Shown: piece after piece, positions 16,251-23,845 of the stretch
Layout: each line of letters starts with the position of its first letter
Position numbering within the stretch: position 1 is the stretch's first letter
NCBI GenBank assembly: GCA_029777935.1
Contig: JAKORH010000187.1
Span: 1 to 48,765 of the forward strand
Direction: 5' to 3'
From: Pseudomonadota bacterium
Lineage (GTDB): Bacteria > Pseudomonadota > Gammaproteobacteria > Burkholderiales > Burkholderiaceae
DNA length: 48,765 nt
Notes under the pieces: generated by a model
Database searches by the model: none
What the model saw: the letters and a program-made list of their open reading frames with translations, nothing else
What the model was told of the DNA's origin: nothing
Made by a program: the position numbers and the translations under genes

Positions 16251-17249
16251 ATGCCTCGGAACGGCGACTTCGTCGCGCAGACGCCCGCGAACGCGCGGCC
16301 GCGGCTGATCGACCTGTATCGGCCGGACCCGGAAGCGGTCCGCGCCGAACTGATCGCGGGGCTGACCGCACCGGCGGCGTCGATCGCGCCGAAGTTCTTC
16401 TACGACTCGCTCGGATCGCGGCTCTTTGCCGCGATCACGGAACTGCCCGAGTATTACCCGACCCGAACCGAGGCCGCAGTCTTCGCGCAACACCTGCCGG
16501 CGATTGCGGCGGCGTATGCCACGCCGGAGTGCACGCTGATCGACCTGGGCGCCGGCAACTGCGAGAAGGCGGCGCGGCTGTTTGCGCCGCTGCGGCCCGC
16601 GCTGTACGTCGCGCTCGACATCTCGGTCGATTACCTCGCCGCGTCGCTCGCGTGCCTGCAGCGCGAGTACCCGGAGATGCACATGCACGGCGTGAGCATC
16701 GACTTCACGCGCTCGCTGGCGCTGCCGGACGATGTGCCGCGCGCGCGGCGGCTGTTCTTCTACCCGGGATCCTCGATCGGCAATTTCTCCCCGCGCGACG
16801 CGCTGTCGTTTCTGGGCCAGGTCCGCGCCGCGATGGACGGCGACGGAGCGCTGCTGATCGGCGTCGATCTCGTGAAGGAAACGGGGTTGCTCGAAGCGGC
16901 CTATGACGACTCGCTCGGCGTGACCCGGGCGTTCAACCTGAACGTGCTGAACCACGTTAACGAACTGACGGGCGCCGATTTCGCGACGGAGGATTGGCGT
17001 CACGTTGCGTTTTACGATCCGAAAGGGCAGCGCATCGAAATGCACCTTGAAGCGCGCCGCGCCGTAACCGTGCACTGGGCTGGCGGGGGCCGCCGCTTTG
17101 CGCGCGGCGAGCGCATCCACACCGAGAATTCGTACAAGTACCGGCCGGCCCAGTTCGCCGCGCTGCTTGCCGAGGCGGGATTTCCCGTGCAGCGGCGCTG
17201 GACCGACGCGCGCGACTGGTTCGCGCTGTATCTCGCCCGCGCCGAATGA
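16251..17249 (+). CDS. egtD: L-histidine N-alpha-methyltransferase EgtD
   Basis: The 332-residue enzyme trimethylates histidine with three SAM molecules to give hercynine, the first step to ergothioneine or selenoneine. Length and motifs fit EgtD: PKFFYDSLGSRLFAAITELPEYYPTRTE at the start, the SAM loop LIDLGAGNCEKAARL (about residues 96-110), LDISVDYLAASL, FFYPGSSIGNFSPRDA and DLVKETGLLEAAYDD, then AFNLNVLNHVNELTGADF and the C-terminal IHTENSYKY with the histidine-binding residues. No Shine-Dalgarno is seen before the ATG and a hairpin sits there. Its stop overlaps the next gene's start as ATGA, so the two are coupled and act in one pathway. Confidence 0.95.
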   Translation: MPRNGDFVAQTPANARPRLIDLYRPDPEAVRAELIAGLTAPAASIAPKFFYDSLGSRLFAAITELPEYYPTRTEAAVFAQHLPAIAAAYATPECTLIDLGAGNCEKAARLFAPLRPALYVALDISVDYLAASLACLQREYPEMHMHGVSIDFTRSLALPDDVPRARRLFFYPGSSIGNFSPRDALSFLGQVRAAMDGDGALLIGVDLVKETGLLEAAYDDSLGVTRAFNLNVLNHVNELTGADFATEDWRHVAFYDPKGQRIEMHLEARRAVTVHWAGGGRRFARGERIHTENSYKYRPAQFAALLAEAGFPVQRRWTDARDWFALYLARAE

Positions 17250-18457
17250 AGATCGATCTGGCGACCCTGCATTCAGTCGGGCGACGCGCCCGGCACTATT
17301 TTCGGGACGAACTGCGGCAGGCGATTCAGGGTGCGCGCCGGCGCCTGCGCTCGCTGATCGACGATCTCAGCGACGCGCAGTGGCAGGTGCCGCAGCAGCC
17401 CGGCGTGAATCCGGTGGCGTGGGAGGCGGCCCACGTCGCGTGGTTCTGGGAATTCTGGGTCCAGCGCGGCCCTCACACGCGCGGCGCCGACGGCCTCGTG
17501 TCCGCGGCGCGCCCGCCGATCCACGCCGGTCCCGACGAACTATTCGATTCCGCGCGCCTGGCACATGCCGCGCGCTGGAGTGCCAAGCTGCCGTCGCGGC
17601 ATGAGGTCGAGGCGATGCTCGACGCCACGCTGGCAGCCACGCTCGATGCGCTGGCGCGGGCCGACGAGGACGACGCCTCGCTGTACTTCTACCGGCTCGC
17701 GCTGCTGCACGAGGACATGCACAACGAAGCCTTCGCGTGGATGCGCGCGGCGCTCGCGTATCCCGCGCCGCGCGGCATGGCGCTGCAGGAAATCGCGCCG
17801 CGCGAGCCGGCGCAGATCCCCGGTGAAGCCGTGTCGATCGGCTGGCCGGCAGACGCGGGCGGCTTCTCGTTCGACAACGAGAACCCCGAGCATTCGGTGA
17901 TGCTGGCGCCGTATTCGATCGACAGCGCGCCGGTGACCGCGGGCGCATTCCGCGAATTCGTCGCGGCGGGCGGCTATCGACGCGACGATTGCTGGAAGGG
18001 CGAGGCAGCGCAGCGCTGGCGCGCCGCGTGCGGCCGTGCGCATCCGGAACGCTGGCGCGCGAGTGCCGACGGCTGGGAAATGCGCTGGTTCGACCAATGG
18101 CTGCCGCTTGTCCCCGAGCAGCCGGTCATCCACGTCAACGCATTCGAGGCCGAGGCCTACTGCCGCTGGGCCGGGCGGCGCCTGCCGCGCGCGGCCGAGT
18201 TCGAGCACGCGGCGCTCGAAGGACGCATCGAGTGGGGCGGTACGGTGTGGGAGTGGACGTCGGATGCGTTCGAGCCGTATACCGGCTTCGTCGCCGGGCC
18301 CTACGCCGACTATTCGGCGCCGTGGTTCCGCACACACCGTGAACTGCGCGGCGGCAGCTTCGCCGCGCATGCGCGGCTGCACCACGCGCGCTACCGCAAC
18401 TTCGCGCTGCCCGAGCGCTGCGACATCTTCGCCGGCTTTCGTACTGCCGCGGACTGA
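17246..18457 (+). CDS. EgtB/SenA-type non-haem iron sulfoxide or selenoxide synthase
   Basis: The 403-residue protein joins a DinB-like N-terminal domain to a C-terminal formylglycine-generating-enzyme (FGE-sulfatase) fold. The iron ligands are His63 (EAAHVAWFW) and the pair His155/His159 in LLHEDMHNEAF. The FGE part has FSFDNENPEHSV, VTAGAFREFVAAGGYRRDDCW, HVNAFEAEAYCRWAGRRLPRAAEFE, VWEWTSDAFEPY and the closing LRGGSFAAH...FAGFRTA. EgtB joins hercynine to a thiol with O2. The variant HEDMHNEA, in place of the usual HEQQHQEL, and the wording of the FGE half resemble SenA, which uses a selenosugar instead. No senB glycosyltransferase or selD gene is nearby, so the donor is unsettled. Its stop codon lies in the first copy of a tandem repeat. 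Confidence 0.8.
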   Translation: MKIDLATLHSVGRRARHYFRDELRQAIQGARRRLRSLIDDLSDAQWQVPQQPGVNPVAWEAAHVAWFWEFWVQRGPHTRGADGLVSAARPPIHAGPDELFDSARLAHAARWSAKLPSRHEVEAMLDATLAATLDALARADEDDASLYFYRLALLHEDMHNEAFAWMRAALAYPAPRGMALQEIAPREPAQIPGEAVSIGWPADAGGFSFDNENPEHSVMLAPYSIDSAPVTAGAFREFVAAGGYRRDDCWKGEAAQRWRAACGRAHPERWRASADGWEMRWFDQWLPLVPEQPVIHVNAFEAEAYCRWAGRRLPRAAEFEHAALEGRIEWGGTVWEWTSDAFEPYTGFVAGPYADYSAPWFRTHRELRGGSFAAHARLHHARYRNFALPERCDIFAGFRTAAD

Positions 18458-18524
18458 CGGGGCGCGCCTACCGCGGACTGACGGGGCGCGCCTACCGCGG
18501 ACTGACGGGCGCGCCTGCCGCGGG
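18447..18524 (+). repeat. Three-copy 24-bp tandem repeat at the 3' end of the egtB/senA-like gene
   Basis: Identical 24-base copies at 18447-18470 and 18471-18494 are followed by a 23-base copy (18495-18517) and the first bases of a fourth. Each contains GGCGCGCC and CTGACGGG. The stop codon of the upstream gene (18455-18457) is in copy one, so copies two and three are downstream of the coding region and 34 bases before the next start. It looks like a recent slippage expansion. Confidence 0.9.
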
Positions 18525-18557
18525 TAGCATCGCGCGTCGCCACTTCGGAGCGCGCCG

Positions 18558-19523
18558 ATGCACCGTCGCACGCTGCTCACAGCCTCGCTCTGCGCCGTGT
18601 TTACCGGGCGCGTCCGCGCGCAGGCTTCGTACCCGGCCAGGCCCGTGCGGATCATCGCGCCGGTGCAGCCCGGCGGCGGCGTCGATCTGGTCGGCCGCAC
18701 GGTCGCCGAGCGGCTGACGCGCGCATTCGGGCAGTCGTTCTTCGTCGAAAACCAGAGCGGCGGCGGCGGCGCCATCGCGTCGACGACGGTCGCGCGCGCT
18801 GCGCCCGACGGCTACACATTGATGGTCGGCTATGTCGGCACCCACGGCACCAATCCCGCGGTCCGCAAGCTGCCGTACGACGCGGTCCGCGATTTCACCG
18901 CGATCGCGATGGTCGGCGGCACGCCGAATGTGCTGGTCGTGCATCCGGGCGTGCCCACCCACACGCTGCAGGAATTCGTCTCCTGTGCGCGCAGGAACCC
19001 CGGCAAGCTGAACTACGGCTCGGCGGGACCGGGCACGCTGACGCATCTGGCGATGGAGCAGTTCAAGCTCGCGGCCGGCTTCTTTGCCGTGCACATTCCC
19101 TATCGGGGCATCGGTCCCGCCTTCACCGACCTGCTCGGCGGCCAGACGCAGGCGATGTTCCCGGGGCTGGCGGCGGCGCTGCCGCACGTCAAGGCCGGCA
19201 AGGTGCGGCCGCTCGCGGTCACGGGGCACAAGCGCCATCCGCTGCTGCCCGAGGTACCGACCTTCGACGAGCTCGGCTACCAGGGCTTCGACGGCGTGCA
19301 GTGGTACGGCATCGTCGGGCCGGCCAAGCTGCCGGAGGCGATCACGCAGAAGCTGAACGAGGAAATCAACAATGCGCTCGCCGCCCCCGACCTGCGCGAG
19401 CGGCTGTCGAGCGAAGCACTGGAGCCGATGCCGATGACGCCGCTGCAGTTCGCGCAGTACATCCGCGACGACATCGCGCGCTGGAGCAGGCTTGCGCGCG
19501 AGCGCCACATCGAGATCGACTAG
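18558..19523 (+). CDS. Bug/TctC-family periplasmic solute-binding protein
   Basis: A 321-residue secreted protein. The signal peptide covers residues 1 to about 22 (RRTLLTASLCAVFTG... RAQA). The mature start SYPARPVRIIAPVQPGGGVD is the Bug hallmark, with the Gly-rich ligand loop, followed by GYTLMVGYVGTHGTNPAV, KLNYGSAGPGTLTHL and HIPYRGIGPAFTDLLGGQ, which complete the two-lobed fold. Bug proteins bind small carboxylates or related molecules and either feed a TctBA permease or act as sensors. The tctBA pair in this window lies 6.7 kb away, and no permease is adjacent. Its TAG stop is part of the insertion point of a MITE-like element, with the MmgE/PrpD gene just beyond. Confidence 0.93.
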   Translation: MHRRTLLTASLCAVFTGRVRAQASYPARPVRIIAPVQPGGGVDLVGRTVAERLTRAFGQSFFVENQSGGGGAIASTTVARAAPDGYTLMVGYVGTHGTNPAVRKLPYDAVRDFTAIAMVGGTPNVLVVHPGVPTHTLQEFVSCARRNPGKLNYGSAGPGTLTHLAMEQFKLAAGFFAVHIPYRGIGPAFTDLLGGQTQAMFPGLAAALPHVKAGKVRPLAVTGHKRHPLLPEVPTFDELGYQGFDGVQWYGIVGPAKLPEAITQKLNEEINNALAAPDLRERLSSEALEPMPMTPLQFAQYIRDDIARWSRLARERHIEID

Positions 19524-19793
19524 GGCCTGTTAACGCTTGGATCGCACATGCGTGACCCCCAGAAAGCTCGCAATCGAGGCGCGCTGGCGCCGGCAGGGCG
19601 GCTCCCTGTCAAGGCAGCGCAACGACGAGTGCGGGCTTTCTGGGGGATCACCCTTCGGGGCGGGCCTGAGCGGGGCGCGCAGCGTTGTTGCGGCTCCTCG
19701 CCTTGCATCAGCAATGGTCTCGTCGCCGCGCCTAGCTGCGCGCCCCGCTCAGGCCCGCCGCATGCGCGAGCCAAGCGTTAACAGGCCCTAGTC
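19518..19793. mobile_element. MITE-like hairpin element with 23-bp perfect terminal inverted repeats (IS5-type suspected)
   Basis: The ends 19518-19540 and 19771-19793 are perfect inverted repeats of 23 bases, inner part GGCCTGTTAACGCTTGG. CTAG at 19520-19523 and 19788-19791 fits a 4-base target duplication, leaving a 264-base element. Inside are two more inverted repeats: 12-base arms at 19556-19567/19635-19646 and 24-base perfect arms at 19659-19682/19736-19759. No transposase is encoded; the small open frames across it read into the palindromes on both strands. CTAG duplication agrees with the YTAR target of IS5-group elements, which is why that source is suggested. Removing it rejoins the Bug stop (TAG) and the next ATG with 2 bases between. 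Confidence 0.75.
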
Positions 19794-21167
19794 ATGGCCC
19801 GCAACACGCAGGTCGCGGCAGACCGGAACGCGCCGCCGGTCACCGCCACGCTGGCGCGCTTCGTCGCCGCGCACCCGTCGCGCGGATGGAGCGACGCGGT
19901 CGACCACGAAGCGCACCGCACGCTGCTGAACTGGGTCGGCTGCGCGGTGGGCGCCGCGCGCCACGCAGCCGCGGAGGCCGCGCTGGCGGCGCTGGGCCAA
20001 CTCGAGCCCGCGCCGCAGGCGGCCGTGCTCGGCCGCAGCGAGCGCCTCGACATGGCGGGCGCGGCGCTGGTCAATGGCATCACGTCGCACACTTTCGACT
20101 TCGACGACACGCACCTGAAGACGATCATCCATCCCGCGGGTCCGGTCGCCTCCGCCGCGCTGGCGCTGGCCGAGCACACGCGCGCGAGCGGGCGCGCGCT
20201 GCTCGACGCGCTGGTGTTCGGCATCGATGTGGCGTGCCGCGTCGGCAACGCGATCTACCCCGATCATTACGACCGCGGCTGGCACATCACCGGCTCCACC
20301 GGCATGCTCGGCGCCGCGGCCGCGTGCGCGCGCCTGCTAGGCCTTGACGAAGGCCGCACCGCGATGGCGCTCGGCATCGCCGCGTCGCAGCCGGTCGGAC
20401 TGCGCGAACAGTTCGGCACGATGACGAAGCCCTTCCATCCCGGCGCAGCCGCGCGCGCAGGACTGACTGCGGCGCTGCTCGCGAGGCACGGCTTCACCGC
20501 CAGCACGCGCGCGCTGGAGGCGCCGCGCGGGCTGATGCAGGTGGTATCGACGAAGTGCGACTGGAACGAGATCACCGACGCGCTCGGCGAGCGCTTCGAG
20601 ATCTCGTTCAACACCTACAAGCCGTTCGCGTGCGGCATCGTGATCCATCCGAGCATCGACGCCTGCGCGCAGTTGCGCACGCAGGGTGTCGCGCCGCAGG
20701 AAGTCGAGCGCATCGAACTGCGCGTGCATCCGCTCGTTCTCGAATTGACCGGCAGGCGGGAGCCCGCCGACGGCCTGCAAGGCAAGTTCAGCGTCTATCA
20801 CGGCTGCGCGGCGGGGCTGATCTTCGGCCGCGCGGGCGAGGCGGAGTTTGCCGACGACATCGTGTGCCGGCCCGACGTGGTCGCGATCCGGCGCAAGGTC
20901 GGCGCGACCGCCGACGATCGCATCCGCGAGGAGTCTGCCGACGTCACGGCGCATCTCACAGGCGGACGGACAGTGCACGTGTTCATCGAGCACGCGATCG
21001 GCTCGCTTGCGCGGCCGATGACCGATGTCGATCTGGAAGCGAAGTTCCATGCGCTGGCGGACCCGATCCTCACCGCACCGCGCGCGCAGCGGCTGATCGA
21101 AGCCTGCTGGAAAACCGGCGCTGCCGCCGACGTGCAGCACCTCGTGGCGCTGGCGCAGCCCGCATAG
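19794..21167 (+). CDS. MmgE/PrpD-family protein (2-methylcitrate dehydratase-like)
   Basis: The 457-residue protein matches the MmgE/PrpD fold in length and motifs: LNWVGCAVGAARHAAAE, AALVNGITSHTFDFDDTHLKTIIHP (the conserved FDDTH near residue 105), GWHITGSTGMLGAAAACARLL, TKPFHPGAAARAGL, FKPF-type TYKPFACGIVIHP, and QGKFSVYHGCAAGLIFGRAG. The family includes 2-methylcitrate dehydratase, cis-aconitate decarboxylase-like and iminodisuccinate-hydrolysing enzymes, and many members next to Bug proteins are of unknown specificity. No prpB, prpC or acnM lies nearby, so a methylcitrate role is unlikely. It was probably coupled to the Bug gene before the MITE-like element separated them; no good ribosome site precedes the ATG now. 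Confidence 0.88.
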   Translation: MARNTQVAADRNAPPVTATLARFVAAHPSRGWSDAVDHEAHRTLLNWVGCAVGAARHAAAEAALAALGQLEPAPQAAVLGRSERLDMAGAALVNGITSHTFDFDDTHLKTIIHPAGPVASAALALAEHTRASGRALLDALVFGIDVACRVGNAIYPDHYDRGWHITGSTGMLGAAAACARLLGLDEGRTAMALGIAASQPVGLREQFGTMTKPFHPGAAARAGLTAALLARHGFTASTRALEAPRGLMQVVSTKCDWNEITDALGERFEISFNTYKPFACGIVIHPSIDACAQLRTQGVAPQEVERIELRVHPLVLELTGRREPADGLQGKFSVYHGCAAGLIFGRAGEAEFADDIVCRPDVVAIRRKVGATADDRIREESADVTAHLTGGRTVHVFIEHAIGSLARPMTDVDLEAKFHALADPILTAPRAQRLIEACWKTGAAADVQHLVALAQPA

Positions 21168-21216
21168 TCATAATCCGCGCGCGGCGCCGCCGCGACAACC
21201 AGGAAAGGGGAGGCGT

Positions 21217-22419
21217 ATGGAGCCGCTGAAGACATCGGCCGACGTGCTGTTCATCCTGCTCGGCGCAGTGATGATCCTGGCGATGCACGCCGGGTTCGCT
21301 TTCCTCGAACTCGGCACCGTGCGCAAGAAGAACCAGGTCAACGCGCTGGTCAAGATCCTGACCGACTTCTCGATGTCGACTCTGGCGTATTTCCTCGTCG
21401 GCTACGGCATCGCCTACGGCGTGCACTTCTTCACCAGCGCCGAAACGCTGGCGGCCAGGAGCGGCTACCAACTGGTGCGGTTCTTCTTCCTGCTGACCTT
21501 CGCCGCCGCGATTCCCGCCATCGTCTCCGGCGGCATCGCCGAACGCGCGCGCTTCAACTCGCAATTGCTCGCGACCGGATTGCTGGTCGGCCTCGTCTAC
21601 CCATTCTTCGAGGGGATCGCGTGGAACGGCAACCTCGGCGTGCAGGCGTGGCTGAAGTCGCACTTCGACGCCGAGTTCCACGACTTCGCCGGCAGCGTCG
21701 TCGTGCACGCGATGGGCGGCTGGGTCGGCCTGGCCGCGGTGCTGCTGCTCGGCGCGCGGCGCGGCCGCTACACGCGCGAGGGCGCGCTGTCGGCACACCC
21801 GCCGTCGTCGATCCCGTTCCTCGCGCTCGGTGCGTGGATCCTCACCGTCGGCTGGTTCGGCTTCAACGTGATGAGCGCGCAGACGATCGACAAGATCTCG
21901 GGACTGGTCGCGATCAACTCGCTGATGGCGATGGTCGGCGGCACGCTGGCCGCGCTCGCCGCCGGGCGCAATGACCCGGGCTTCGTGCACAACGGGCCGC
22001 TGGCGGGACTGGTCGCGATCTGCGCCGGCTCCGACCTGATGCACCCGATCGGCGCGCTCGTCACCGGCGCGGTCGCGGGCGCGCTGTTCGTGTACCTGTT
22101 CACGCTGACGCAGAACCGCTGGCGGATCGACGACGTGCTCGGCGTGTGGCCGCTGCACGGACTGTGCGGCGCGTGGGGCGGAATTGCCGCCGGCATCTTC
22201 GGCGCCAAAGCGCTCGGCGGGCTCGGCAACGTGAGCGTCACCTCGCAACTGCTCGGCACCGCGCTCGGGATCGGGGTCGCGCTCGCGGGCGGCTTCGCGG
22301 TCTACGGATTGCTCAAGCAGTTGCTCGGCCTGCGTCTGAGCCCCGAGGAGGAGTTCAACGGCGCCGACCTGTCGGTCCACAAGATCGGCGCCACGCCGGA
22401 GCGCGAAGTGCCGTGGTGA
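21217..22419 (+). CDS. amt: Ammonium transporter, Amt family
   Basis: A 400-residue channel with about 11 helices, starting after a strong GGAAAGGGGAGG ribosome site. The pore twin histidines are His164 (GSVVVHAMGGWVG) and His314 (GVWPLHGLCGAWGG), and the recruitment Asp is Asp156 in FHDFAGS. The N-terminal helix has GFAFLELGTVRKKNQVN, the usual AMMGFALLEAG-like signature. It lacks the long signal-like leader of E. coli AmtB. It conducts ammonium or ammonia under nitrogen limitation. No glnK gene is next to it, which is unusual in this group, so its PII control must be encoded elsewhere or be absent. It converges with gnd across a folded intergenic repeat. Confidence 0.94.
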   Translation: MEPLKTSADVLFILLGAVMILAMHAGFAFLELGTVRKKNQVNALVKILTDFSMSTLAYFLVGYGIAYGVHFFTSAETLAARSGYQLVRFFFLLTFAAAIPAIVSGGIAERARFNSQLLATGLLVGLVYPFFEGIAWNGNLGVQAWLKSHFDAEFHDFAGSVVVHAMGGWVGLAAVLLLGARRGRYTREGALSAHPPSSIPFLALGAWILTVGWFGFNVMSAQTIDKISGLVAINSLMAMVGGTLAALAAGRNDPGFVHNGPLAGLVAICAGSDLMHPIGALVTGAVAGALFVYLFTLTQNRWRIDDVLGVWPLHGLCGAWGGIAAGIFGAKALGGLGNVSVTSQLLGTALGIGVALAGGFAVYGLLKQLLGLRLSPEEEFNGADLSVHKIGATPEREVPW

Positions 22420-22424
22420 GGCGC

Positions 22425-22716
22425 CTCAGAAATCGTGAAGAAATCGTAGCGAGCGCCCGGAGGTTGCGCCGAGGGCGTAGGCGGGGATTCGCGAAGCGCA
22501 CGCTTCGCGCCGCTGCAGCCGGCCGCGCGCCTGCATGCGCGGCCGTGGACAGGAGGCGTACAGAGTCGTACGTTGAGCACCGGAGGCGCGAGCCGGGCAC
22601 GAGGCATGCCTCTGCGGCATGCCTCGTGCCTGCGAGCGGGCGAGCGCCTGCCAGCGCGAGCGCGGCCTGCAAGGCCAAGATCGGGGCGCGCAGTAGATTT
22701 ATTCACGGCTTCTCAG
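22425..22716. repeat. Folded intergenic repeat with imperfect terminal inverted repeats
   Basis: The 290 bases between amt and gnd are almost all palindromes. The ends 22425-22445 and 22696-22716 are inverted copies matching at 17 of 21 positions. Inside are a 9-bp stem at 22490-22509, a 9-bp stem at 22520-22545, and a perfect 15-bp stem with a 5-base loop (22596-22610, 22616-22630). No coding signal is visible. It may be a REP/MITE-type element and could also act as a two-way terminator between the converging genes. Its right end overlaps the gnd stop codon. Confidence 0.6.
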
Positions 22717-23696
22717 TCGGCCGCCACCGGCTCGGCATGACCGCCAAACTCGCTGCGCAGCGCTGAAAGCAGCTTGTCGGCGAAGCCGTGCTCGTCGCGC
22801 GACCGGAAGCGCGCGTTGAGCGCGGCCGACAGCACGTCCGCCGGCACGGCCTGCTCGATCGCGGTCATCACGGTCCAGCGGCCTTCGCCCGAATCCGCGA
22901 CCATGCCGCGGTAACGGGAAAGCTCCGGGTCCCGCGCGAGCGCGATCGCCGCAAGATCGAGCAGCCACGAGCCGATCACGCTGCCGCGGCGCCAGACCTC
23001 GGCAATGTCCGCCAGATCGAGCCGATATCGCTCGGCAGGCGCGCGCGCGCTCATTGCGGCGCGCCGCAGGATTTCGAAGCCTTCGGCGTAAGCCTGCATC
23101 AGCCCGTACTCGATGCCGTTGTGGACCATCTTGACGAAGTGTCCGGCACCGTGCGGCCCGCAATGCAGATAGCCGCGCTCGGCGCGCGGATCGCGGCCGC
23201 TGCGCCCCGGCGTGCGCGCGACCTCGACCGAGCCAGGCGCCAGCGTGGCGAAGATCGGATCGAGGCGAGCGACGACCTCCTGATCGCCGCCGACCATCAG
23301 GCAGTAGCCGCGCTCGAGCCCCCACACGCCACCGCTGGTGCCGACATCGACGTAGCGGATGCCACGTTCCGCCAGAGCCTCCGCGCGCCGGATGTCGTCG
23401 CGATAGAACGAGTTGCCGCCGTCGATCACGGTGTCGCCGGAAGCGAGCCGCGCGCGCAGCTGCAGCACCGCGTCCTCGGTCGCCGCGCCCGCCGGCAGCA
23501 TCAACCAGACCGCGCGCGGCGGTTCGAGCTGCGCGACCAGATCGCCGAAATCCTTCGCCGCCGTCGCGCCCTCCTGCGCGAGCGCGCGCACCGCCGCCGG
23601 CTCGCGGTCGAACACCACGCACCGGTGGCCGCTGCGCTGCAGGCGCCGCACGATGTTGCCGCCCATTCTTCCGAGCCCGATCACGCCGATCTGCAT
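22713..23696 (-). CDS. gnd: 6-phosphogluconate dehydrogenase, decarboxylating (short GndA/YqeC form)
   Basis: A 327-residue enzyme of the pentose-phosphate pathway converting 6-phosphogluconate to ribulose-5-phosphate, CO2 and NAD(P)H. The Rossmann loop is [16 protein letters not shown] (4-19), and FDREPAAV follows beta-2, with an Asp that suggests NAD preference. [10 protein letters not shown] (about 92-101) and the catalytic block [14 protein letters not shown] with Lys189 are present. The short length marks the dimer/tetramer form common in bacteria, not the 470-residue E. coli Gnd. The ATG at 23696 is chosen because GGGAGAAG precedes it at proper spacing and the protein then begins at the first beta strand. 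It is divergent from the glucoamylase gene, with 149 bases between starts. Confidence 0.93.
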   Translation of the reverse strand: MQIGVIGLGRMGGNIVRRLQRSGHRCVVFDREPAAVRALAQEGATAAKDFGDLVAQLEPPRAVWLMLPAGAATEDAVLQLRARLASGDTVIDGGNSFYRDDIRRAEALAERGIRYVDVGTSGGVWGLERGYCLMVGGDQEVVARLDPIFATLAPGSVEVARTPGRSGRDPRAERGYLHCGPHGAGHFVKMVHNGIEYGLMQAYAEGFEILRRAAMSARAPAERYRLDLADIAEVWRRGSVIGSWLLDLAAIALARDPELSRYRGMVADSGEGRWTVMTAIEQAVPADVLSAALNARFRSRDEHGFADKLLSALRSEFGGHAEPVAAD

Positions 23697-23845
23697 CTGG
23701 CTTCTCCCGCGCCCCTGCGCCTGTGCGTTCGATCGTCTTCGCGCGCGCGGGTTCGCCATTCGCGAAACCAACACGAATCACTGCGGTCGAACTCGCCTCG
23801 GCGTACGCAGTCCGCGCGCGTCACCGAACAACGCGAACTCGGAAC

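Noticed and set aside
18447..18524. CRISPR array
   Set aside because: The repeats are tandem with no spacers between copies.
19520..19791. Small open frames across the MITE-like element on both strands
   Set aside because: They arise from the palindromes (both strands end in the same residues), have no ribosome site and no family match.
19794..21167. Methylcitrate-cycle gene prpD proper
   Set aside because: No prpB, prpC or acnM neighbours; the family is broad, so only the family name is used.
22425..22716. tRNA or known riboswitch
   Set aside because: Hairpins are present, but no cloverleaf, anticodon arm or CCA-like end, and no recognised riboswitch core was seen.
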